Assembly (NCBI GenBank): GCA_038240855.1
Contig: JBBRGI010000080.1
Location: forward strand, 1-12,964
Source of the DNA: JAAFHB01 sp038240855
GTDB lineage: Bacteria > Bacteroidota > Bacteroidia > Bacteroidales > Prolixibacteraceae
Length of the DNA stretch: 12,964 nt
Direction: 5' to 3'
Within the stretch, counting starts at the first letter, position 1. Each line of letters starts with the position of its first letter. The position numbers and the translations under genes are program-made. Below are positions 8,125 to 12,964 of this stretch, one piece after another. Below the pieces are notes generated by a model. The model ran no database searches and was not told the DNA's origin. It was given only the letters and a program-made list of their open reading frames with translations.

Positions 8125-8995
8125 CTTCCTTTTCTTCGTTTAGTTTTCTATTTTTTGTTGCCTGATGAATTCCCAGTAATAAGGTTGGGACCAGTACAAA
8201 TACAGACGGTACAGTGTAGAGGAAACCTTTTGTCAAAGCGGGATAGGAGGATTTTTGCAATGATGTACTCATCCCAAGCTGATTGAACGGTACAGGTGAA
8301 AGATATAGCCAGCCTGTTCCGCCTGCTTCATGTTCGCCATAAATATGATCGACATATGAATCAGGTTTTTCATAAATTCTCCGGCGTGCTTCTTTAATCA
8401 GATCACGGCGTTTCCCGTACATCAATGCCTCATTTGGACAGTTGTATACACATGCAGGACTTTCTTCCGTTTTTAGTCTCTCAAAGCACATGTCACATTT
8501 CTGAATTTTCGGATTTGCACTGTGGTATTCAAATTTTGGACTGTCGAAAGGACAGGAAACCATACAATACCGACATCCCATGCATTTGTCGGCATCCCAG
8601 GTTACCGGTCCTGTTTTTGTCTTGCAAAGCGCCTTTGTCAGGCATGCGGCTGCACAGGCAGGTTCATTGCAATGCATACATTGCCGTTTTATGAATACTT
8701 CACCTTTATCGGTTTTGTATGTATTCACTACCGTATTACAGGTTTCGTCTGTTTTACGGATTGCTGCAATTTCCTTCGATGGTTTTGGTTCGGGTAAACC
8801 GTGCGCATCCGCGCAATCATATTCACATCCCCGGCAACCTTTACAACGCGTTGCATCGTACAAAATTCCATTGAATTCCACTTCCCCGGCAACGCCGCCA
8901 GATCCCGCTGGTACAGCTTTAGCAGTGTCTCCCAAGGCAATTGTCATTCCGGTAACGCCGAGCAGCTTAAGAAAGCCTCTTCGTTGAATGCCCAT
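8114..8995 (-). CDS. Tat-exported HybA-like four-cluster [4Fe-4S] protein with C-terminal membrane anchor
   Basis: 293 residues. A twin-arginine signal is plain at the N-terminus (RRGFLKLLG), so the folded protein is exported to the periplasm. Four cysteine groups provide sixteen ligands: C51/54/57/61, C106/109/114/118, C138/141/144/148 and C167/170/182/186, giving four [4Fe-4S] clusters in the ferredoxin-like electron-wire fold of HybA, DmsB and PsrB. Two extra cysteines (C86, C124) are not part of these patterns. A hydrophobic helix at about 255-277 with a charged tail (NRKLNEEKEDE) anchors the C-terminus in the membrane, as in HybA. It should pass electrons to or from the overlapping HybB-like subunit. 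It starts 48 bases after the preceding fusion gene and is part of the same operon. Confidence 0.93.
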   Translation of the reverse strand: MGIQRRGFLKLLGVTGMTIALGDTAKAVPAGSGGVAGEVEFNGILYDATRCKGCRGCEYDCADAHGLPEPKPSKEIAAIRKTDETCNTVVNTYKTDKGEVFIKRQCMHCNEPACAAACLTKALCKTKTGPVTWDADKCMGCRYCMVSCPFDSPKFEYHSANPKIQKCDMCFERLKTEESPACVYNCPNEALMYGKRRDLIKEARRRIYEKPDSYVDHIYGEHEAGGTGWLYLSPVPFNQLGMSTSLQKSSYPALTKGFLYTVPSVFVLVPTLLLGIHQATKNRKLNEEKEDEQ

Positions 8996-9043
8996 AGCTT
9001 TAAAATTTATCAGGTTAAAAAATAGTATGATCTAAGGATTTGA

Positions 9044-10750
9044 TTATATTTTGGATTTATCAATAAATTTTGTTTGAAAATCGTCCCATATTTCGGGTCC
9101 GAGGTCTGCAAGTACACTGTCTTTTATTGCTCCGCCATCCTGTAGTGTAACCAGTGCATATTCAGGGGCATGTGATTTGGCTGCTCTTGCAAGAAAATCT
9201 TTTAATCTTGAAAATTCATCTCTTATCCAATAGGTGTATTTTTCAGCCATCGTCAGGTACTGAATTTCAAGTGACCAGTTGGTAGGCTCGATTGTATAGA
9301 TCCAACCATCAGCGTACGGAGAATCATTGAGAAGTGATGAATTGGAGATCAGGTTATCGTTATTAGCGGTAATCGTTCCCGAAATGGGGGAGTAAATATT
9401 CAACTGCTTGCCTTTCTGAATAATAGTGAACAGGCGTTCTCCCTTTTTTATTTTTTCACCGGCACTCTTCATCTCAATCCGGGTAAGTGGTCCTGTTACA
9501 TGTTGTATGAAATCATCGATACCTATCTTTACCGTTCCATCTTTTTTCATGAAGGACCAGGTGTGCGTTTTATCAAAATATAGTCCTTTGGGAATGACAA
9601 CCGAATTCTCATCAAAAAAAGGCAGTAATCCTGAAGTGGAACTGACAACAACTTTCTTTTTACCGGCAACTCGCCTGACTATTAAGTCTATCAAAATCCC
9701 AATAATTACAAATGCAAATATTGCCATGAGGATAATCCTGAGGACAGGCAGGAATTCATTTGGTTGCTTAGCTGTATATTGTACAGGTTCATTGATCTTA
9801 TCCAGTTGAGAATGTCTCTCGCTGAGAACAAGATCATTGTACCCATTGTTATTCAGAAACTGTTGACCATCAGTGAGCACCCAGTTCATGAAGGCAAGTT
9901 CAGTTTCCTTTATTGGTTTTTTTGCAGAAACCATATAAATATTTCCTGCCAGTGCTTTTGGATATTTTCCGATCCAAACTCCACGGTTGAAGGACTCAGG
10001 ATTCTCATATATGTTTTCCATATAATCAATCTTGCCGTTGCCGTTTTTATCGAGCGGAACAAGTCTGATATTCTCCGCCAGATTTTGGTTATCCGGATTC
10101 ATAATTTGAATCAGTTTACAAAAGCCGAGAGCTCCCGGATCTTTTTGAATGGCTGAAATCATTTCCTGCGGATTGGAAACTTTTATCCCTTCAATATTAA
10201 GCTGGTCGTTGTTCAAAAAACGCTCAATTCCGGATAAGATTTCAGGATCATTCATCAAATAGATAGTTACCTTCTTATCTGAAGCATTTTGTAAGTTACC
10301 TGTTAGTGTTCCCCAGTTTTGAGCCATCGGATTTTTCAGAAATTTTGCAAGTCTTTCCTGTGAGAGTCCTTTCCGGGTTATTTCGTCAAGCATGGGATTG
10401 GCTGCATTCATGACCGGCACTATCACATCGCGGCCAACAATCATATTCCATCCGTTTTGATTGTCGGTTGTGGCAAATGATTGATCATTAATGAAGCCTA
10501 TTCCATCGCCTTTCTTAAGCATCGCTGCGACATTGTCATCTGCCGATTTTATTACATTAATTTTCAGTTTTGGATTAATAGTGCTGTATTCATTGCTCCA
10601 CTTCACAGTCAGATTGTATAAATCAGGAGAAGTGTATACGTTTACAGAACCCCCGGGAGAGGGATTAGTGCCCTGTGGCAGTTCCTTACTGTTTGTAAAA
10701 CTGTAACTTAACAGTAAAATTCCGATGAAAAATAAGACCCTGGTTTTCAT
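9044..10750 (-). CDS. Solute-binding-like domain fused via one helix to a GcvH-like domain
   Basis: 568 residues, first gene of the cluster. Signal peptide at 1-21; residues about 34-310 resemble a PstS-like type 2 periplasmic binding protein (opening GSVNVYTSPDLYNLTVKW; later RGVWIGKYPKALAGNIYMVS); membrane helix about 335-358 followed by RRVAGKKK, placing the remainder in the cytoplasm. Residues about 385-490 are GcvH-like (KTHTWSFMKKDGTVKIGIDD, SPISGTI, SPYADGWIYTIEPTNW). The canonical lipoyl-lysine position is G447, flanked by K446 and K448. The tail (about 491-568, with LQDGG and PEIWDDFQTKF) matches the tail of the protein at 6137-6850, so the two are paralogues over their C-terminal parts. 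The binding domain also contains an EF-hand-like calcium loop, DKNGNGKIDYME, at 234-245. Likely a membrane-spanning sensor or assembly subunit linking a periplasmic ligand to the cytoplasmic side of the Fe-S/HybB-like complex; ligand unknown. Confidence 0.85.
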   Translation of the reverse strand: MKTRVLFFIGILLLSYSFTNSKELPQGTNPSPGGSVNVYTSPDLYNLTVKWSNEYSTINPKLKINVIKSADDNVAAMLKKGDGIGFINDQSFATTDNQNGWNMIVGRDVIVPVMNAANPMLDEITRKGLSQERLAKFLKNPMAQNWGTLTGNLQNASDKKVTIYLMNDPEILSGIERFLNNDQLNIEGIKVSNPQEMISAIQKDPGALGFCKLIQIMNPDNQNLAENIRLVPLDKNGNGKIDYMENIYENPESFNRGVWIGKYPKALAGNIYMVSAKKPIKETELAFMNWVLTDGQQFLNNNGYNDLVLSERHSQLDKINEPVQYTAKQPNEFLPVLRIILMAIFAFVIIGILIDLIVRRVAGKKKVVVSSTSGLLPFFDENSVVIPKGLYFDKTHTWSFMKKDGTVKIGIDDFIQHVTGPLTRIEMKSAGEKIKKGERLFTIIQKGKQLNIYSPISGTITANNDNLISNSSLLNDSPYADGWIYTIEPTNWSLEIQYLTMAEKYTYWIRDEFSRLKDFLARAAKSHAPEYALVTLQDGGAIKDSVLADLGPEIWDDFQTKFIDKSKI

Positions 10751-10824
10751 GATTTTTCCATTTAATTGATGATGTTACAGGGTATTCAATTATAATGCCA
10801 ACACAAAAATGAGGCGGTAAACGA

Positions 10825-10843
10825 CAGTATATCAGCAGTATAT
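10825..10843. repeat. Direct repeat CAGTATAT, 11-base period
   Basis: CAGTATAT occurs at 10825-10832 and again at 10836-10843, one helical turn apart, about 75-95 bases before the ATG of the fusion gene on the - strand. The spacing fits binding of a regulator to one face of DNA near the operon promoter, but the role is inferred. Confidence 0.4.
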
Positions 10844-10857
10844 GGCTCGTATTGTTT

Positions 10858-10892
10858 AATAAATATACGGATGAAGTATTGAATAAATATAC
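10858..10892. repeat. Direct repeat AATAAATATAC, 24-base spacing
   Basis: An exact 11-base repeat at 10858-10868 and 10882-10892, each preceded by ATTG within a few bases. It lies upstream of the fusion-gene operon. It could be a regulator site or chance in an AT-rich stretch; the shared ATTG context makes pure chance less likely. Confidence 0.35.
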
Positions 10893-11003
10893 ACTTTTAT
10901 GTTTTAAAGCATATAAGTGCCAGATAAACAGATTGATATAGGTAGTGTAAGGATTTTAAACACGTGTTGAGAAAGTCTACAACATTTGACAATTAATTTA
11001 TTT

Positions 11004-11040
11004 AATGCCTTTCTGAGTGTTGAAAAAGGCATTTATTTTT
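11004..11040 (+). terminator. Hairpin with T-run (+ orientation)
   Basis: Perfect 9-base stem AATGCCTTT (11004-11012) / AAAGGCATT (11025-11033) with a 12-base loop, followed on the + strand by TATTTTT. This has intrinsic-terminator form for a + strand transcript, although no + strand gene of normal size lies upstream. Read the other way it may also help end the SPFH transcript, though the sequence after it on that strand is A/T mixed. Confidence 0.45.
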
Positions 11041-11054
11041 CAAAATATTTATAA

Positions 11055-11144
11055 ATGGTTAAAAATGGTGTTTGTTTAACTCCATACAACGAGCCGCAAA
11101 GTGATAAGAAAGCAGGCCAATTACAGTCGGGATATTATTTTTGA
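11055..11144 (+). CDS. Possible 29-residue small ORF between two terminator-like hairpins
   Basis: ATG at 11055 opens a 29-codon frame ending in TGA at 11142-11144, exactly where the left arm of the following terminator hairpin begins. The predicted peptide starts MVKNGVCLTPYNEPQ, has no membrane segment and resembles nothing I recognise. No clear ribosome site or promoter is visible; only 22 bases separate it from the preceding hairpin. Its placement just before a T-tailed hairpin is the only support, and a non-coding small RNA or no gene at all is equally possible. Confidence 0.15.
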   Translation: MVKNGVCLTPYNEPQSDKKAGQLQSGYYF

Positions 11145-11189
11145 TCAAAAACTCAAAAGTTCCAGCCTTTGAGGTTTTGATTATTTTTT
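11144..11189 (+). terminator. Strong intrinsic-terminator-like hairpin (+ orientation)
   Basis: A 14-base stem with one mismatch (ATCAAAAACTCAAA at 11144-11157 against TTTGAGGTTTTGAT at 11168-11181), 10-base loop, then TATTTTTT on the + strand. This is the best-formed terminator in the window. It lies 65 bases past the stop codon of the SPFH gene, which is on the - strand, so its T-run is on the wrong side for that gene unless it works in both directions. Confidence 0.5.
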
Positions 11190-11253
11190 ACTTTCTGCGG
11201 AAATGTAAAAAATATGACAAATAATTATTCTGCGCAAGAGGTGATTTGGTCTG

Positions 11254-12153
11254 TTATCGCCGGATATCAGGGGTCATTTTGTCGTAAGGATCTTTCGGTG
11301 GCCTTAAAGGAATAATGCCCGTCATCTCACCAAGTACATTCACCAGATCGGATCCGGTTGGTACGACTATCTTTGCATTATCTTTCAGTGCGGTTTCCAT
11401 TGCCTGAATTCTGCGAAGCATCTGCGCGTTTCCGACGAAATACTTTTCTGCCGCTTCGTTCACGAGCGCGATGGCCTGTGCCTCTCCTTCAGCACGCAGA
11501 ATGGCGCCTTGTTTTATACCTTCGGCACGACGAATCTCTGCACGCTTCTCGCCATCGGCCTTTGTTTCTGTTGCGGTGGCATAGTCGATAGCAGCAATTT
11601 TCTCATTTTCTGCCTTCACAATTTTATTCATCGTTTCCTGTACATCCTTGGGTGGATCGATCTCCTTAAGTTCTGTCCGCACAATTTCAATACCCCAGTG
11701 AGAAGTTTCATTCAGCAATGTTCCATGAAGTTCCTTGTTGATGCGGCCACGTTCGCTGTTGGCCGATTTAAGTGTTAATGTTCCTATAATATTTCGCAAA
11801 GTAGTACGTGCAAGATTCACAATCTGATATTCGATGTTGTTCACATTGTATTGCGAATTTTTGACACTTTCTTCATCCGACTTAATCTTAAAATATACCT
11901 GGGCATCAACCCGGGCATTCAGGTTGTCGTTGGTGATAATTTCCTGCGGATCGGCGTTAATCATTTTTTCGGTGACATTGATCTGGTACATCTTGTCAAT
12001 GACAGGAATGATCCAGTTAAAACCAGACGCAGCAAAATGATTGTATTTACCCAGGCGTTCAACCAACGCACGGTGAGTCGGACGAACAATGCGGATGCCC
12101 AGAAAGAAAAACACGATTACAGCAATAATAACTACGGTCCAGAGATTTTCCAT
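11254..12153 (-). CDS. SPFH/band-7 membrane protein (paraslipin/QmcA/stomatin-like)
   Basis: 299 residues, typical for bacterial slipins. A single N-terminal membrane helix (about 4-21) is followed by the SPFH domain (about 22-190), with the signature segments RPTHRALVERLGKY, GFNWIIPVIDKMYQINV, VDAQVYFKI and LRNIIGTLTL. A charged, alanine-rich coiled coil follows (about 178-235, repeats of AEGE-type heptads such as ADGEKRAEIRRAEGIKQG), then the paraslipin-like end (NAKIVVPTGSDLVNVLG). Such proteins form large ring assemblies in membrane microdomains and are linked to membrane-protein quality control, often with an NfeD partner. No nfeD gene is adjacent here. It has its own promoter (12211-12218) and appears to be a single-gene unit. 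Confidence 0.93.
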   Translation of the reverse strand: MENLWTVVIIAVIVFFFLGIRIVRPTHRALVERLGKYNHFAASGFNWIIPVIDKMYQINVTEKMINADPQEIITNDNLNARVDAQVYFKIKSDEESVKNSQYNVNNIEYQIVNLARTTLRNIIGTLTLKSANSERGRINKELHGTLLNETSHWGIEIVRTELKEIDPPKDVQETMNKIVKAENEKIAAIDYATATETKADGEKRAEIRRAEGIKQGAILRAEGEAQAIALVNEAAEKYFVGNAQMLRRIQAMETALKDNAKIVVPTGSDLVNVLGEMTGIIPLRPPKDPYDKMTPDIRR

Positions 12154-12432
12154 AATTTTAAATTATTGATTAATTGTTTAGGTAAAACGGGATTAAAAAT
12201 TGTGTGTCAGCAAAAATAATAAATTTTACTGTCCAAATTAATCCTTTGCAATACAATTTTTAAATTCAGGGGACAATTGCACGAATTTCTTCCAATCTGA
12301 AAACATTGACAAATTAACACATTTACAAATTTCTGACTCTAGCTGATATTTCTGTGTTTAATTATTGTTTTCAGTTGTCAGAATACAACAAAATATAAAG
12401 CCTATTGATAATTATGAAATTATGTCTAATAA
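12154..12432. other. Intergenic region between SPFH gene and RHS remnant
   Basis: About 280 AT-rich bases. It holds the SPFH promoter and a 9-base inverted repeat, CTGAAAACA (12297-12305) and TGTTTTCAG (12366-12374), with 60 bases between arms. That spacing is too wide for a terminator and its meaning is unknown. No ORF with protein-like features and no RNA gene was recognised. Confidence 0.5.
12211..12237 (-). promoter_or_regulatory. Bacteroidota-type promoter of the SPFH gene
   Basis: On the - strand TATTTTTG (12211-12218) is an exact match to the Bacteroidota -7 consensus TAnnTTTG, 58 bases before the ATG. A TTTG at 12234-12237 could be the -33 element, but the 15-base gap is shorter than usual. 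No other promoter match in this gap is better. Confidence 0.45.
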
Positions 12433-12720
12433 ACCTATATTTACTCCGCCGCTGGCGAAAAACTGGCGAAGAAAATGAAACAAGGTACTTATCAGTATTA
12501 TGCAGGAAATATGGTTTACAGTCCGATAATTGAGAACAATGTTGAGGTTTATCGACTCAAATATTTGTTGTTCGACGAAGGATTGGTCACTAAATCTGCG
12601 GGTGGGTATTCTTATGAGTATCACCTTAAAGATCATCCGCCAAAGGTCGGACTAGCTCTTGGCAATACACGAAAGAGTGTCAAGATAAAGTCAACAAAAG
12701 AGTTAATGAATTCAAGATAA
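12433..12720 (+). pseudogene. RHS/YD-repeat protein remnant
   Basis: An open stretch after two stop codons (12427-12432) reads in frame as the end of a Bacteroidota-type RHS-repeat core. It begins IYSAAGEKLAKK (usual form YDAAGxKLxK), then TYQYYAGNMVYS, LKYLLFDEGLVTKS, GGYSYEYHLKDH and LGNTR. In intact proteins DH is followed directly by LGNTRV; here seven codons (12637-12657) are inserted between them. After LGNTR the usual sequence is lost and the frame stops at 12718-12720. An ATG at 12475 exists, but the homology begins upstream of it, so this is a truncated relic and not a gene start. Intact RHS proteins are large secreted or cell-surface proteins, often carrying toxins. It may be debris of a larger locus or a transferred segment. 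Confidence 0.75.
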
Positions 12721-12809
12721 AAAATATTGTTGGGTGTGAGTATGTGTTTCCGGACGATATTGATTCGGAGACTTTTAGGCCGGAGTTCTGTAGAATTAAT
12801 CAGCCCTAG
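12630..12809 (+). pseudogene. Unrecognised open frame overlapping the RHS remnant
   Basis: In a different + frame from the RHS remnant, 59 codons stay open from just after a TAA (12627-12629) to TAG (12807-12809). There is no ATG in this frame. The second half reads like a real protein end (IKNIVGCEYVFPDDIDSET, then FRPEFCRINQP). It may be the displaced C-terminal part of the broken RHS protein after a frameshift, a remnant of another gene, or a chance open frame. I do not recognise a family. Confidence 0.2.
12637..12657 (+). repeat. 21-base in-frame insertion with an imperfect inverted repeat
   Basis: Seven codons (PPKVGLA) interrupt the conserved RHS motif DH-LGNTR. The first part of the insertion, with the base before it, can pair as TCCGCC / GGTCGGA with one bulge around AAA. 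It keeps the reading frame on both sides. The form recalls small palindromic elements that insert in frame, as described in Rickettsia, but no second copy is seen in this window. Confidence 0.35.
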
Positions 12810-12964
12810 ACTTTTTCCGGGACAACAAATGGCGCCCGGTATTGCTTTGTAAGCATTGCATTGGCTTCGGGATCCTTCGGGAACACCATTTTTACCGGAT
12901 CAAATTCAAGTGTCCGGCCCAGGCGGTATGAAATATTGCCAAGATGCATCAGTGCACAGGAATA
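12806..12964 (-). CDS. Gfo/Idh/MocA-family oxidoreductase, C-terminal fragment
   Basis: The last 52 codons of a gene that begins beyond the right edge. The frame reads LGNISYRLGRTLEFDP, then DPEANAMLTKQYRAPFVVPE and stop. This is the typical C-terminal end of Bacteroidota secreted or cytoplasmic Gfo/Idh/MocA-family NAD(P)-dependent oxidoreductases, which act mainly on sugars and sugar-derived compounds. The N-terminal Rossmann domain and catalytic residues are outside the window, so substrate and location cannot be judged. Its stop codon overlaps, on the opposite strand, the end of the unrecognised open frame at 12630-12809. Confidence 0.85.
   Translation of the reverse strand, partial: YSCALMHLGNISYRLGRTLEFDPVKMVFPKDPEANAMLTKQYRAPFVVPEKV

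Larger units (their letters stand above)
10751..11253. other. 500-base intergenic region with repeats and + strand terminators
   Basis: Lies between the start of the fusion-gene operon and the end of the SPFH gene, both on the - strand. It must hold the operon promoter; the best - strand candidate is CATTTTTG (seven of eight to TAnnTTTG) at about 10805-10812, without a clear -33 element. It also contains two pairs of direct repeats (10825-10843 and 10858-10892), two T-tailed hairpins oriented to the + strand (11004-11040 and 11144-11189), and a possible 29-codon + strand ORF (11055-11144). No large gene, tRNA or CRISPR array is visible. Confidence 0.6.

Noticed and set aside
8580..8987. A 135-codon + strand open frame opposite the Fe-S gene
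   Set aside because: It is the shadow of the cysteine-rich Fe-S coding sequence, which has complete family motifs; the reverse translation has no recognisable features.
6898..8995. A hydrogenase-2 or polysulfide reductase operon
   Set aside because: Only the electron-transfer and quinone subunits are present; no NiFe large/small subunit or molybdopterin subunit is encoded within the window.
9044..10750. Phosphate ABC transporter binding protein (pstS)
   Set aside because: The binding domain is only PstS-like, is fused to a membrane helix and GcvH-like domain, and no pstC/A/B genes are adjacent.
12297..12374. Inverted repeat CTGAAAACA / TGTTTTCAG as insertion-sequence ends
   Set aside because: Only 60 bases lie between the arms, with no ORF and no target duplication; probably chance in AT-rich DNA.
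12866..12884. Short repeat CCCGAAGGATCCCGAAG as a mobile palindrome
   Set aside because: It lies in frame in the Gfo/Idh/MocA C-terminus and encodes an expected PKDPEA-like segment, so it needs no separate explanation.

Overview
The window looks like chromosomal DNA from a member of the Bacteroidota, probably an anaerobic or facultative respirer. The evidence is: moderate to low GC content with AT-rich gaps; start codons without clear Shine-Dalgarno sequences; one exact copy of the Bacteroidota -7 promoter motif (TAnnTTTG) ahead of the SPFH gene; a PorT-like small outer-membrane barrel; a remnant of the Bacteroidota-style RHS/YD-repeat core (YEYHLKDH...LGNTR); and a Gfo/Idh/MocA oxidoreductase tail of the type common in that phylum. 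Assignment to a family or genus cannot be supported.

Left part (1-3498, + strand): a tight three-gene operon encodes a MacB-like permease, its separate ATPase and a TolC-type outer-membrane channel. Together these make a tripartite efflux or export pump whose adaptor (MacA/HlyD-like) probably lies just upstream of the window. It meets a small outer-membrane beta-barrel gene (3504-4121, - strand) tail to tail.

Centre (4305-10750, all - strand): this is the notable region. In transcription order it holds (i) a secreted solute-binding-protein-like domain joined through one membrane helix to a cytoplasmic GcvH/lipoyl-like domain; (ii) a Tat-exported HybA-like protein with ligands for four [4Fe-4S] clusters and a C-terminal membrane anchor; (iii) a HybB/NrfD-like multi-helix quinone-module protein that overlaps the gene before it; (iv) a second membrane-anchored GcvH-like protein sharing its C-terminal two-thirds with (i); and, after a hairpin, (v) a histidine kinase whose periplasmic sensor region carries two c-type haem motifs. 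No molybdopterin or hydrogenase catalytic subunit is present in the window. The set therefore looks like a membrane electron-transfer module (periplasmic Fe-S protein plus menaquinone-reactive membrane subunit) with two unusual GcvH-like partners and a redox-sensing kinase alongside. Both GcvH-like domains appear to lack the lipoyl lysine in its usual register, so they are probably structural or binding domains. This is the best candidate for an undescribed system here.

Right part (10751-12964): a roughly 500-base non-coding gap holds two hairpins followed by T-runs on the + strand, direct repeats, and a possible 29-codon ORF. Next come a stomatin/paraslipin-type SPFH protein (- strand), a broken RHS-repeat fragment (+ strand) with a 21-base in-frame insertion inside its most conserved motif, and the C-terminal end of a Gfo/Idh/MocA-family oxidoreductase (- strand) running off the window edge.
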